This document shows positions 8,801-16,281 of a DNA stretch of 64,000 nt, one piece after another (the first letter of the stretch is position 1; each line of letters begins with the position of its first letter). The position numbers and the translations under genes were made by a program. The DNA is taken from assembly GCF_000367345.1 (NCBI RefSeq), contig NZ_BARE01000013.1:1-64000 (forward strand). The letters run 5' to 3'. The notes beneath the pieces were generated by a model that had not been told where the DNA came from, searched no databases, and saw nothing but the letters and a program-made list of their open reading frames with translations. The DNA is from Sphingobium xenophagum NBRC 107872. GTDB lineage: Bacteria > Pseudomonadota > Alphaproteobacteria > Sphingomonadales > Sphingomonadaceae.

Positions 8801-9457
8801 ATGCCCGACGTAATCTTTACCGGACCCGAAGGTCGTCTCGAAGGCCGCTTCAGCCCCCCGCCCCGCCCGCGTGCGCCGGTCGCCATGATCCTGCATCCGC
8901 ACCCTCAGGGCGGCGGCACGATGAACGACCGCATCACCCAGGCGCTCTACAAGACGTTCGTAAAGCGCGGCTTCGCCGTGCTGCGCTTCAACTTCCGCGG
9001 CGTGGGCCGCAGCCAGGGGACGTTCGACAACGGCATTGGCGAACTGTCCGACGCCGCAGCGGCACTCGACTGGGTGCAGAGCTTCCATCCCGAAGCGCAG
9101 ACCACCTGGATCGCGGGCTTCTCCTTTGGCGCATGGATCGGGATGCAACTGCTGATGCGCCGCCCGGAAATTCGCGGCTTCATCTCGGTTGCGCCCCCCG
9201 CCAACATGTATGACTTCTCCTTCCTCGCCCCCTGCCCCTCATCGGGCATCATCGTGCAGGGAACCTCGGACGAAGTCGTGACCGCCAGCGCCGTGCAAAA
9301 GCTGGTCGACAAGCTGCGCACGCAAAAGGGCATCACCATCCACCACGACGAAATCCGTGGCGCGAACCATTTCTTCGAACATGAACTCGACCAGCTGATG
9401 AAGTCGGTCGACAATTATCTCGACATGCGCCTGTCCCCGGATTCGCCGATCCGCTGA
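8801..9457 (+). CDS. Alpha/beta hydrolase, dienelactone-hydrolase-like
   Basis: Cytosolic serine hydrolase of 218 residues. It has the HPHPQGGGTMND oxyanion segment, the nucleophile elbow GFSFG, an acidic residue in GTSDEVV and a histidine in GANHFFE, giving a complete Ser-Asp-His triad. The ATG at 8801 (MPDVIFTGPEG) is preferred over an in-frame ATG at 8777 because AACAGGT lies just upstream. Proteins of this type are conserved in alphaproteobacteria, often beside cysteine desulfurase genes, and their substrates are unknown. It is transcribed divergently from the desulfurase operon. Confidence 0.88.
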   Translation: MPDVIFTGPEGRLEGRFSPPPRPRAPVAMILHPHPQGGGTMNDRITQALYKTFVKRGFAVLRFNFRGVGRSQGTFDNGIGELSDAAAALDWVQSFHPEAQTTWIAGFSFGAWIGMQLLMRRPEIRGFISVAPPANMYDFSFLAPCPSSGIIVQGTSDEVVTASAVQKLVDKLRTQKGITIHHDEIRGANHFFEHELDQLMKSVDNYLDMRLSPDSPIR

Positions 9458-9493
9458 GGATAGTGGGAGGCAAGGGGCTTCCCCTCCCTATGC

Positions 9494-9591
9494 CCGTTCG
9501 CCCTGAGCGAAGTCGAAGGGCTTGGCTGAGCGCAGTCGAAGCCACTTCGCTTCGCTCAATGCAGGGCTTCGACTTCGCTCAGCCCGAACGG
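9494..9591. repeat. Palindromic intergenic repeat (compound)
   Basis: Ends CCGTTCG (9494-9500) and CGAACGG (9585-9591), with arms GCCCTGAGCGAAGTCGAAGG and CTTCGACTTCGCTCAGCCC and an inner CGAAGC...GCTTCG part. It lies between two converging genes and could fold into a long hairpin ending both transcripts. Confidence 0.8.
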
Positions 9592-9637
9592 TGTTAACAC
9601 GGGCCGTTTGCCCCTTGCTCGGCCTTGCCCGTATGGC

Positions 9638-9829
9638 TCAGCGCTGCTCCAGCCCCGGCAGGTCCGGCCCGGGAATCGCCGTGATCGCCACATTGCCGAA
9701 CATAACCAGCCCCGCGACGATCATCAGCGCGCCGCGCTTGCGATCGCGCAGCTTGACCATCACATACAGCCCGCCGCCTGTCAGCAGCAGCCCGGCCAGC
9801 ATCAATATGGATAAAATCGTGCCTGTCAT
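9638..9829 (-). CDS. Small two-helix membrane protein, unknown function
   Basis: A 63-residue protein beginning MTGTILSILMLAGLLL. It has two hydrophobic segments (about 3-24 and 31-50) separated by the basic loop KLRDRKRG, and a short Pro-rich tail. This predicts an inner-membrane hairpin with the loop in the cytoplasm. I do not recognise a named family. The ATG at 9827-9829 has GGGAAGG just upstream; ATG 9839-9841 is an alternative. It lies alone on the minus strand, divergent from rpiB. Confidence 0.65.
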   Translation of the reverse strand: MTGTILSILMLAGLLLTGGGLYVMVKLRDRKRGALMIVAGLVMFGNVAITAIPGPDLPGLEQR

Positions 9830-9931
9830 GGCCCTTCCCATAAGCGCGGCGGTCCAAGGTGGCAATTGCCGCCCTCACCCCCTATGAGGCGCGGGAACGA
9901 ATCACCCCCGTGGTGAAGGGACACATTCCAT

Positions 9932-10369
9932 ATGAAAATCGCCATCGCATCCGATCATGCCGCCGTCGATCTGAAAGCGGAACTAGCCCAATGGCTGCGT
10001 GATGAAGGGCATGATGTCGCCGATCTGGGTCCGGCCACTGCCGACCGGGTCGATTATCCCGATTATGGTTACAAACTGGCGACAGCCATAGCGTCTGGCG
10101 ACGCCGAACGCGGCATTGCGCTCTGCGGCTCCGGCATCGGCATCTCGATCGCGGTCAATCGCAACCCGGCCTGCCGCGCCGCGCTGGTCGGCGAACCGCT
10201 GTCCGCCGCACTGAGCCGCGAACATAATGACGCCAATGTCCTCGCCATGGGCGCGCGCCTGACCGGCGTGGACATGGCCAAGGCCTGCGTCACCGCTTTC
10301 CTCACCACCGAATTTGGCGGAGGCCGCCACACCGGCCGCGTCGAAAAACTGTCCCAACCCGCAATCTGA
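9932..10369 (+). CDS. rpiB: Ribose-5-phosphate isomerase B
   Basis: Interconverts ribose 5-phosphate and ribulose 5-phosphate in the pentose phosphate pathway. The 145 residues are typical of the RpiB/LacAB family. Visible motifs are the N-terminal IASDHAAVDLK, the active-site loop CGSGIGIS with its catalytic cysteine, and REHNDANVLAMG. It lies 24 bases upstream of glyA and is likely cotranscribed, the same rpiB-glyA-nrdR order seen in many alphaproteobacteria. Confidence 0.96.
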   Translation: MKIAIASDHAAVDLKAELAQWLRDEGHDVADLGPATADRVDYPDYGYKLATAIASGDAERGIALCGSGIGISIAVNRNPACRAALVGEPLSAALSREHNDANVLAMGARLTGVDMAKACVTAFLTTEFGGGRHTGRVEKLSQPAI

Positions 10370-10393
10370 CCCGCGCTCTGAAAGGAATTTTCG

Positions 10394-11695
10394 ATGAGCA
10401 TCGACACCCTCGCCCCCGCCATCCGCCAGGACGGCTTTTTCAGCGAAAGCCTTGCCAGCGCGGACCCGGAAATCTTCGGCGCGATCGGCAATGAGTTGAA
10501 GCGTCAGCAGGACAAGATCGAGCTGATCGCGTCGGAAAACATCGTGTCGAAGGCGGTGCTGGAAGCCGCTGGCTCCATCTTCACCAACAAATATGCCGAA
10601 GGCTATCCAGGCAAGCGCTATTATGGCGGCTGCGAATATGCCGATGTGGTCGAAACGCTGGCGATCGAGCGCGCCAAGCAATTGTTCGGCGCCAATTTCG
10701 CCAATGTGCAGCCCAATAGCGGCAGCCAGATGAATCAGGCCGTGTTCCTGGCGCTGCTCCAGCCGGGCGATACCTTCATGGGTCTCGACCTGTCGTCGGG
10801 TGGCCACCTGACCCATGGGTCGCCGGTGAATATGAGCGGCAAATGGTTCAACCCGGTTCCCTATGGCGTGCGCGCCGACGATCATCTGATCGATATGGAC
10901 GAAGTCGCCCGCATCGCGCGCGAGTGCAAGCCAAAGCTCATCATCTGCGGCGGCACGGCCTATTCGCGCGTATGGGATTTCCCGCGCTTCCGCGAGATTG
11001 CCGACGAAGTGGGCGCCTATCTGCTCGCCGACATGTCGCATTTCTCCGGCCTGGTCGCGGGCGGCGCGCATCCCTCGCCCGTCCCTCATGCCCATGTCAC
11101 CACCACCACGACCCACAAGTCGCTGCGTGGCCCGCGCTCCGGCATTGTCCTGTGCAATGACGAAGCGATCGCCAAGAAGATCAACAGCGCCATCTTCCCC
11201 GGCATGCAGGGCGGCCCGCTGATGCACATCATCGCGGCCAAGGCGGTCGCATTCAAGGAAGCGCTCAGCCCTGAATTCAAGGCCTATGCCCACCAGATCG
11301 TCGCCAATGCGCGGACGCTGGCCGCCACGCTGGCCGATGCTGGCCTGTCGATCGTATCGGGCGGCACCGACAATCATCTGATGCTGGTCGATCTGCGCGC
11401 CAAGAACACCACCGGCAAGGCCGCTGAAAAGGCGCTCGACCGCGCTTTCATCACCTGCAACAAGAATAACGTGCCGTTCGACACCGCCAGCCCGTTCGTG
11501 ACGTCGGGCGTCCGCCTTGGCACCCCCGCCGGCACCACCCGCGGTTTTGGTGAAGCGGAATTCCGCGAGATCGGCGAACTGATCGCGCAGGTCGTCGAAG
11601 GTCTCAAGCGCAACGGCGACGAAGGCGACGGCCAGGCCGAAGCCCATGTGCGCGACAAGGTGCTGGCCCTGACAAGCCGCTTCCCGATTTATTGA
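10394..11695 (+). CDS. glyA: Serine hydroxymethyltransferase
   Basis: PLP enzyme converting serine and tetrahydrofolate to glycine and methylene-THF, the main source of one-carbon units. The 433 residues match the family. It shows the [11 protein letters not shown] segment, the tetrahydrofolate/PLP region [11 protein letters not shown], and the PLP lysine in [14 protein letters not shown]. The ATG at 10394 has AAAGGAA eight bases upstream. It lies downstream of rpiB and upstream of nrdR, but a repeat separates it from nrdR. Confidence 0.98.
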   Translation: MSIDTLAPAIRQDGFFSESLASADPEIFGAIGNELKRQQDKIELIASENIVSKAVLEAAGSIFTNKYAEGYPGKRYYGGCEYADVVETLAIERAKQLFGANFANVQPNSGSQMNQAVFLALLQPGDTFMGLDLSSGGHLTHGSPVNMSGKWFNPVPYGVRADDHLIDMDEVARIARECKPKLIICGGTAYSRVWDFPRFREIADEVGAYLLADMSHFSGLVAGGAHPSPVPHAHVTTTTTHKSLRGPRSGIVLCNDEAIAKKINSAIFPGMQGGPLMHIIAAKAVAFKEALSPEFKAYAHQIVANARTLAATLADAGLSIVSGGTDNHLMLVDLRAKNTTGKAAEKALDRAFITCNKNNVPFDTASPFVTSGVRLGTPAGTTRGFGEAEFREIGELIAQVVEGLKRNGDEGDGQAEAHVRDKVLALTSRFPIY

Positions 11696-11702
11696 GCAAC
11701 GT

Positions 11703-11810
11703 GAAGCCCCTCTCCTTCAGGGGAGGGGTTGGGGTGGGGACTGTCCGGCTTAGGCAGCGTTAGGACAGGCCCACCCTCTGGCCCCCTCCCGCAAGCGAGA
11801 GGGGGAACTT
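11703..11810. repeat. Intergenic inverted repeat between glyA and nrdR
   Basis: Two GC-rich hairpins, CCCCTCTCCTTCAGGGGAGGGG and CCCCTCCCGCAAGCGAGAGGGG, flank a spacer with GGACTGTCC and GGACAG/CTGTCC arms. No T tract follows, so a terminator role is doubtful. Similar CCTCYCC...GGGGAGG units recur near 26.9-27.0, 46.4-46.5 and 47.6 kb. Confidence 0.55.
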
Positions 11811-11824
11811 GTGGGAGAATGTGA

Positions 11825-12283
11825 ATGCGCTGCCCCTTTTGCGCCCATGAGGACAGTCAGGTGAAGGACAGTCGGCCGACGGAAGATGGCAATGCCATCC
11901 GCCGTCGCCGCCAGTGCGAAGCCTGCGGCGCGCGCTTCACCACCTTCGAACGCATCCAGTTGCGCGACATCTGGGTAGTCAAGAGCGAGGGCCGCAAGGA
12001 AGCCTTTGAGCGCGACAAGCTGACCCGTTCGATCGGCATCGCCTGCCGCAAGCGCCCGATCGACCCCAGCCGGATCGAAAAACTCATCTCAGGCATCCAG
12101 CGCCAGCTCGAAACCAGCGGTGACAGCGAAGTCTCTGCCCGCACGATCGGCGAACTGGTGATGGAAGGCCTCAAACGCCTCGACAGCGTCGCCTATATCC
12201 GCTTCGCCAGCGTCTATAAGGACTTCACCGACGCCAAGGATTTCGAGGAATTTGCGAGCACGGTGAAGGAAGTGGGGGGGTGA
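11825..12283 (+). CDS. nrdR: Transcriptional repressor NrdR
   Basis: Zinc-finger/ATP-cone repressor of ribonucleotide reductase genes that senses dATP/ATP. The 152 residues are the family's usual length. The zinc ribbon is formed by CPFC (3-6) and CEAC (about 31-34). The ATP-cone follows from about residue 46 ([17 protein letters not shown]). The spacer [10 protein letters not shown] is typical. It lies downstream of rpiB-glyA. Confidence 0.97.
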   Translation: MRCPFCAHEDSQVKDSRPTEDGNAIRRRRQCEACGARFTTFERIQLRDIWVVKSEGRKEAFERDKLTRSIGIACRKRPIDPSRIEKLISGIQRQLETSGDSEVSARTIGELVMEGLKRLDSVAYIRFASVYKDFTDAKDFEEFASTVKEVGG

Positions 12284-12306
12284 GTATGAGACGCGCAACC
12301 CCTCAC

Positions 12307-12353
12307 CCGTTCGCCCTGAGCGAAGTCGAAGGGCTCGACCGAGCGCAGCGAGG
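12307..12353. repeat. Half palindromic repeat element
   Basis: CCGTTCGCCCTGAGCGAAGT followed by CGAAGGGCTCGA and GAGCGCAGCGAGG. This matches the left arm of the elements at 9494 and 50389, but no CGAACGG end is found before the next gene. The matching right arm (12661-12690) lies beyond the GIY-YIG domain. Confidence 0.7.
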
Positions 12354-12365
12354 TTCTGATAGGCA

Positions 12366-13460
12366 ATGACTTTTCACGCCTATATGCTGCGCTGTTCAGA
12401 CGGTTCTTATTATACTGGCCACACAGACAGTTTTGAGACCCGGATTGCCCAGCACCAGTCAGGCGCCATCAAAGGTTACACATTCGACCGTCGCCCTGTT
12501 GAACTTGTCTGGTGTGCCGAGTTTGGAACCCGCGCAGAAGCGCTTGCCAGTGAATTGCAAATAAAGGGCTGGTCTCGCAAGAAAAAGGAAGCCTTGATCG
12601 CGGAAAATTGGGATTCGTTGAAGAAGGCTTCTGTTTCCCGCACTTCGCCTTCGCTCAGTGACACCCTTCGACTTCGCTCAGGGCGAACGGAGGATAAGAC
12701 TGATCCTTCTGACCAATCGGAACCCGTCATGTCCCCTCCCCCCGTCACCACCCCCCCCGTCATCGTCCTGGTCCGCCCCCAGCTTGGCGAAAATATCGGC
12801 AAGGCTGCGCGCGCCATGCTCAATTTCGGTCTTACCGAAATGCGGCTGGTCGCGCCGCGCGATGGCTGGCCCAATCCGGATGCCGGCCCTTCAGCCGCGG
12901 GCGCAGACTTCATTCTCGATCAGGCGCAGGTCTTTGAAACTCTTGCCGACGCCGTGTCCGATTGCGCCCATGTCTATGCGACCACCGTTCGCAAGCGTGG
13001 CGTGACCAAGCCGGTCGTCACGCCAGAGGAAGCCGCCCGCGAAATCCACGCCGCTCAGGGCCGCTGCGCCTATATTTTCGGGCCGGAGCGATCCGGTCTG
13101 GAAACCGAGGATGTGGCGCTTGCCCGCAAGATATTGACCGTGCCGATCAACCCGGAATTCGGTTCCCTGAACCTTGCCCAGGCGGTTATCCTCTGCGCCT
13201 ATGAATGGTCGAAACAGGCCGATCTGTCGCAACCGACCGTCACCGACCTTGGCGAACCCGCGCCGCAGGTGGAGTTGGAAGGGATGATCGAGCAGCTCAA
13301 CACGCTGCTGGAAAAGGTCGGCTATTTCTTCCCGCCCGATCGCGCGCCCGCAACCAAGCTGACGTTGCGCAACCTGCTGACCAAGCCGGGTTGGAACCAT
13401 CTGGAGGTGCGGACGCTGCGTGGCGTCCTGTCCCACCTCAATCGCCCGCGCGAACGCTAA
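12366..13460 (+). CDS. GIY-YIG nuclease domain read through into TrmJ-like RNA methyltransferase
   Basis: One open frame of 364 residues with two unrelated parts. Residues 1-88 are a GIY-YIG domain of the short UvrC-N/YhbQ type: AYMLRCSDGSYYTGHT, Arg in FETRIAQH, Glu in ALASELQIKGWSR. It normally ends a few residues after NWDSLKKAS. Here no stop follows; residues about 92-110 (TSPSLSDTLRLRSGRT) are encoded by an intergenic-type repeat, after which a complete SpoU methyltransferase begins at Met122. Either the cell makes a fusion, or the methyltransferase initiates separately at 12729. No sequencing frameshift is needed to explain it. The GIY-YIG part alone is of unknown substrate. Confidence 0.72.
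   Translation: MTFHAYMLRCSDGSYYTGHTDSFETRIAQHQSGAIKGYTFDRRPVELVWCAEFGTRAEALASELQIKGWSRKKKEALIAENWDSLKKASVSRTSPSLSDTLRLRSGRTEDKTDPSDQSEPVMSPPPVTTPPVIVLVRPQLGENIGKAARAMLNFGLTEMRLVAPRDGWPNPDAGPSAAGADFILDQAQVFETLADAVSDCAHVYATTVRKRGVTKPVVTPEEAAREIHAAQGRCAYIFGPERSGLETEDVALARKILTVPINPEFGSLNLAQAVILCAYEWSKQADLSQPTVTDLGEPAPQVELEGMIEQLNTLLEKVGYFFPPDRAPATKLTLRNLLTKPGWNHLEVRTLRGVLSHLNRPRER
12641..12690. repeat. Palindromic repeat arm lying in frame between two domains
   Basis: Contains CTTCGACTTCGCTCAGGGCG followed by AACGG, the right arm of the CCGTTCG...CGAACGG family, preceded by a degenerate copy ACTTCGCCTTCGCTCAG. It is translated in frame as part of the linker between the GIY-YIG and methyltransferase domains. 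Confidence 0.75.
12729..13460 (+). CDS. RNA methyltransferase, TrmH/SpoU superfamily (TrmJ-like)
   Basis: Probable S-adenosylmethionine-dependent 2'-O-ribose methyltransferase of tRNA. The 243-residue product from the internal ATG at 12729 carries the three SPOUT motifs: NIGKAARAMLNFG, YIFGPERSGLETEDV and SLNLAQAVILCAYEW, followed by a C-terminal helical extension as in TrmJ. This start lacks a strong ribosome-binding site; the same frame is open upstream through a repeat into a GIY-YIG domain. TrmJ of E. coli modifies position 32 of tRNAs; the exact target here is inferred from family only. Confidence 0.85.
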   Translation: MSPPPVTTPPVIVLVRPQLGENIGKAARAMLNFGLTEMRLVAPRDGWPNPDAGPSAAGADFILDQAQVFETLADAVSDCAHVYATTVRKRGVTKPVVTPEEAAREIHAAQGRCAYIFGPERSGLETEDVALARKILTVPINPEFGSLNLAQAVILCAYEWSKQADLSQPTVTDLGEPAPQVELEGMIEQLNTLLEKVGYFFPPDRAPATKLTLRNLLTKPGWNHLEVRTLRGVLSHLNRPRER

Positions 13461-13496
13461 GGGTCTGACACCCCCTCCTGCGAACGGATCGGGATT

Positions 13497-13793
13497 CTAT
13501 CCCCGCGTCCGGTCGAATTCGGCCATTTCATAGGCAATCGACGCTTCGACCAGCTGCTCCCAAAGATCGGCGACGATTGCCACCGGCACGCCCAGTTGCG
13601 CCGCCTGCGCGCAGGCCTGATCGATCACCTGACGCTTGCGCGCCTCGTCCCGCACGGCGCCGCGATCCGGCTTGATCCGGGCGGCGGCGCGCATATGGGC
13701 AAAGCGTTGGGCCAGCAACGCTACCAGATCGCGGTCAATCACATCGACGCCCGCCCGCACCTCTGCCATGCTGCTATAGTCATCAGGGTTCAT
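13497..13793 (-). CDS. Chorismate mutase, AroQ type
   Basis: Converts chorismate to prephenate for phenylalanine and tyrosine. A 98-residue all-helical protein with the AroQ pattern: VIDRDLVALLAQRF in helix 1, RIKPDR with its active-site Arg/Lys, VRDEARKRQVI, and a C-terminal LWEQLVEASIAYEM helix. The ATG at 13791-13793 gives the usual monofunctional length; a longer upstream frame is rich in Arg/Gln and unlikely. Some members of this group act in siderophore (PchB-like) pathways, but no such genes are nearby. Confidence 0.86.
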   Translation of the reverse strand: MNPDDYSSMAEVRAGVDVIDRDLVALLAQRFAHMRAAARIKPDRGAVRDEARKRQVIDQACAQAAQLGVPVAIVADLWEQLVEASIAYEMAEFDRTRG

Positions 13794-13832
13794 GCCCCGC
13801 CAATTAGGCGCAGCCTGCGCCCCTGTCGAGGG

Positions 13833-13861
13833 TTGACATGCCGCCCCCTTGTGGCCATAGG
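13833..13861 (+). promoter_or_regulatory. Putative sigma70 promoter upstream of rpsD
   Basis: TTGACA at 13833-13838 followed after 17 bases by CATAGG. It lies about 145 bases upstream of rpsD within an otherwise gene-free gap (13794-14007). The -10 element is poor, so confidence is moderate. I see no S4-binding leader fold that I can name. Confidence 0.4.
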
Positions 13862-14007
13862 CGCGCCTTCGCAATTGGCCTCGCATCCCGGTGAAGCGGC
13901 GGCCCTGCCCCTGAGCGTGCAAACGCAAAACGGACGTAGGCGATACCGGGAATGATGCTCACCCTTTCAGGGCGGGCTTAGTTGTTAGCATTTGTAAGGA
14001 ATTATCT

Positions 14008-14622
14008 ATGACGAAGCGCACAAGCGCCAAGTATAAACTCGACCGTCGCATGGGCGAGAATATCTGGGGCCGTCCCAAATCGCCTGTCAACAAGCGCGAA
14101 TATGGTCCCGGTCAGCACGGCCAGCGCCGCAAGGGCAAGGTGTCCGACTATGGCATCCAGCTGCGCGCCAAGCAGAAGCTGAAGGGCTATTACGGCGACA
14201 TCACCGAAAAGCAGTTCAAGAAGAACTATTTCGAAGCCAGCCGCATGAAGGGCGATACCGGCCAGAACCTCATCGGTCTGCTCGAACGCCGCCTGGACGC
14301 CGTCGTCTATCGCGCCAAGTTCGCGCCGACCATCTTCGCGTCGCGCCAGATCGTTTCGCACGGCCACATCTATGTGAACGGCGTGAAGTGCAACATTGCC
14401 TCGCGTCTGGTAAAGCCGGGCGACGAAATCACCCTGGGCAAGAAGGCGCAGGAAATGGCGCTGGTGATGGAAGCGCAGGCTCTGGCCGAACGCGACATCC
14501 CCGACTATGTCTCGCCCGATGGCGCTGCCAAGGTCACCTATGTCCGCGTTCCCACGCTGGACGAAGTGCCCTATCCGGTGAAGATGGAACCCAATCTGGT
14601 CGTCGAATTCTATTCGCGCTGA
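14008..14622 (+). CDS. rpsD: 30S ribosomal protein S4
   Basis: Primary 16S rRNA-binding protein and small-subunit assembly nucleator. The 204 residues start [21 protein letters not shown]. The central S4 RNA-binding motif is [18 protein letters not shown]...[16 protein letters not shown] (about residues 91-130). The N-terminal part lacks the zinc cysteines, as in most alphaproteobacteria. AAGGAATTATCT precedes the ATG. A strong terminator follows, so it is probably monocistronic. Confidence 0.98.
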   Translation: MTKRTSAKYKLDRRMGENIWGRPKSPVNKREYGPGQHGQRRKGKVSDYGIQLRAKQKLKGYYGDITEKQFKKNYFEASRMKGDTGQNLIGLLERRLDAVVYRAKFAPTIFASRQIVSHGHIYVNGVKCNIASRLVKPGDEITLGKKAQEMALVMEAQALAERDIPDYVSPDGAAKVTYVRVPTLDEVPYPVKMEPNLVVEFYSR

Positions 14623-14645
14623 TCGGCTTTCACCCAAGGCTTTAC

Positions 14646-14678
14646 AAAAGGGCGGCCCCGCAAGGAGCCGCCCTTTTT
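14646..14678 (+). terminator. Rho-independent terminator after rpsD
   Basis: Stem AAAGGGCGGC pairs with GCCGCCCTTT, followed by a T run (TTTTT at about 14674-14678), 24 bases after the rpsD stop codon. Confidence 0.9.
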
Positions 14679-14703
14679 CATGCACAAGGTTCCACCACAG
14701 ACC

Positions 14704-14931
14704 ATGACCGACACCGAAAGCGCGTCGCCGATCGGCAGGACGCAACGACGCCTGCTCAGGCGAATCTATAATGGCCGCACCGTGCCGATCATCGCCGATG
14801 GCAAGGATTTCCTGACCTACAAGGCCGCGATCAAATATCTGGAAGCGCTGGAGCCCGATGCGCGCGACGTTGTCTATGAAGAAATGAAGGCATCAGCGAA
14901 ACATGGCAAAGCGCCACCCGCACAATCCTGA
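14704..14931 (+). CDS. Small conserved-looking hypothetical protein
   Basis: A 75-residue, basic protein beginning MTDTESASPIGRTQRR, with a core PIIADGKDFLTYKAAIKYLEAL followed by a charged helix and an Ala/Pro tail. There is no signal peptide or membrane segment. An in-frame ATG at 14680 lies against the rpsD terminator, so 14704 is preferred, but neither has a good ribosome-binding site. It stands between rpsD and folK. I do not recognise the family; codon use (GC-rich third positions) supports it being real. Confidence 0.6.
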   Translation: MTDTESASPIGRTQRRLLRRIYNGRTVPIIADGKDFLTYKAAIKYLEALEPDARDVVYEEMKASAKHGKAPPAQS

Positions 14932-14974
14932 ACGCGCCGCTTGCGCGCGCGCGCCACAGTTGTAAGCGCAGCCC

Positions 14975-15505
14975 ATGGCGACCGCGATCCTCCATCTCTA
15001 TGCCCTGGCGCTGGGATCGAACCGCGCCCTGTCCGCTCGCCTGACGCCGCGCAGGCTATTGGTCGAAGCGACTGCGCGAATCGCGCAGCACGGCCGGGTG
15101 ATCGCAATTTCGCCGACGATCGAAACGCCGCCCATCGGTCCGTCCCGCCGCCGCTACGCCAACGCCGCGCTGCTGGTCCAAAGCCCGCTTGCCCCGCCCG
15201 CCATGCTGGCATGGCTCCAGTCGATCGAACAGGCGCTGGGCCGGCGCCGCTACCGCCGCTGGGGCGCGCGCAGCATCGACATCGACATCATCCTGTGGTC
15301 GGGCGGCGCATGGGACAGCCCTGCACTGACGATCCCCCATCCCGCCTTTGCCGCGCGCGATTTCGTTTTGACCCCGCTCTACAGCATCGCCCCCACCTGG
15401 CGCGATCCCCGCTCAGGGCTCAACGTCCGTCACCTCCGCACCCGCCTGCAAAAAGCCAGCCAAAGCATGCCACAAGAGGTTGACCATCCCCGCCGCCCCC
15501 TCTAG
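14975..15505 (+). CDS. folK: 2-amino-4-hydroxy-6-hydroxymethyldihydropteridine pyrophosphokinase
   Basis: Transfers pyrophosphate from ATP to the pterin precursor in folate synthesis. The 176-residue protein shows the HPPK opening ALALGSNRAL, the central RRYRRWGARSIDIDIILW segment with the Mg-binding D-x-D, and HPAFAARDFVLTPL near the C terminus. It runs up to 23 bases before tRNA-Lys. The start at 14975 (MATAILHLYALALGSN) fits the family. Confidence 0.93.
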   Translation: MATAILHLYALALGSNRALSARLTPRRLLVEATARIAQHGRVIAISPTIETPPIGPSRRRYANAALLVQSPLAPPAMLAWLQSIEQALGRRRYRRWGARSIDIDIILWSGGAWDSPALTIPHPAFAARDFVLTPLYSIAPTWRDPRSGLNVRHLRTRLQKASQSMPQEVDHPRRPL

Positions 15506-15527
15506 GGCGTCCGCACCTAAGCAGTTG

Positions 15528-15603
15528 GGGTCCATAGCTCAGTCGGTAGAGCAACTGACTTTTAATCAGTAGGTCGCTGGTTCGAACCCAGCTGGACTCA
15601 CCA
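15528..15603 (+). tRNA. tRNA-Lys (anticodon TTT)
   Basis: Cloverleaf is complete. The acceptor stem GGGTCCA/TGGACTC has one G-U pair, the D arm is GCTCAGTCGGTAGAGC, the anticodon stem ACTGA/TCAGT encloses loop CTTTTAA with anticodon TTT, and the T arm is GCTGGTTCGAACCCAGC. Discriminator A is followed by an encoded CCA (15601-15603). Confidence 0.97.
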
Positions 15604-15605
15604 CA

Positions 15606-16226
15606 TCATTGCTGGCCGGGCAGCAGTTCCAGAAACAGCCCGTCGGCATCGGCGCACAGCCGCTCGCCATCCTTCAACTCCCCGCGTACGAACCGCTTTC
15701 TGCCTTCGATTGCATAAACGGTCGCGGTCACCGTCAATGGCCGGTTCATGGGTGTGATCGCGCGATAATTGATGTGCAGATAGGCAGTGCGCGCCACGCC
15801 ACCCGGACCAGCATTGGCCGACATGCCCAGCAGTTCGTCGAACATGAGCGACACCGCGCCGCCATGAGCGGCCGCATTGCCCCCCAGAAAATAGTCGCCA
15901 AAGGTCACCTGCGCCCGAACAGACGTCTCATCCAGCTCTTCGATGTCGATGGCGGGACACATGACCTGACCATGGCCCGGCACATTGTCGACCCGCCCGA
16001 ACATCCGATGTTCCTCGCTCGCCTTCAACGGTGCCAGTCGCCCGCGCCATTGCTGCAGCTCCGCTGCCAGCGCCTCGATCGTCGTTTCATCAAGCTTGGC
16101 AGCGGCGAGATCGTCCAGAAAATCGCGCAGCGTGTCGATCATCGCTGGATAGGCCGAACCCGGCATGGCCCCCCTGATCTTTCCGCGCCGATAGCCTCGA
16201 AATATGGGGGGCTGTTCTTCCGGCAT
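15606..16226 (-). CDS. PaaI/hotdog-fold thioesterase family protein
   Basis: Probable acyl-CoA thioesterase. The 206 residues contain a C-terminal hotdog domain (about 85-206) with the signature NAAAHGGAVSLMFDELLGM. There HGG and the Asp/Glu after it form the usual active-site region. YLHINYRAITPMNRPLTV follows. An N-terminal helical extension (about 1-80) is rich in Ala/Leu. The ATG at 16224-16226 (MPEEQPPIFRGY) avoids overlap with glgX and has AAGAGAAAG upstream. Substrate unknown. It lies downstream of glgX, with 55 bases between them. Confidence 0.82.
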   Translation of the reverse strand: MPEEQPPIFRGYRRGKIRGAMPGSAYPAMIDTLRDFLDDLAAAKLDETTIEALAAELQQWRGRLAPLKASEEHRMFGRVDNVPGHGQVMCPAIDIEELDETSVRAQVTFGDYFLGGNAAAHGGAVSLMFDELLGMSANAGPGGVARTAYLHINYRAITPMNRPLTVTATVYAIEGRKRFVRGELKDGERLCADADGLFLELLPGQQ

Positions 16227-16281
16227 CAGGTCAACTTTCTCTTGCTCGTTCCAATCCCGACCGTCGGGAGACTCACGCCCC

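Noticed and set aside
9983..11647. 554-codon minus-strand frame opposite rpiB and glyA
   Set aside because: Shadow of two well-conserved enzymes; no motif and no ribosome-binding site.
14941..15483. Second reading frame overlapping folK
   Set aside because: The frame starting at 14975 carries all HPPK motifs; the other frame is Arg/Pro-rich with none.
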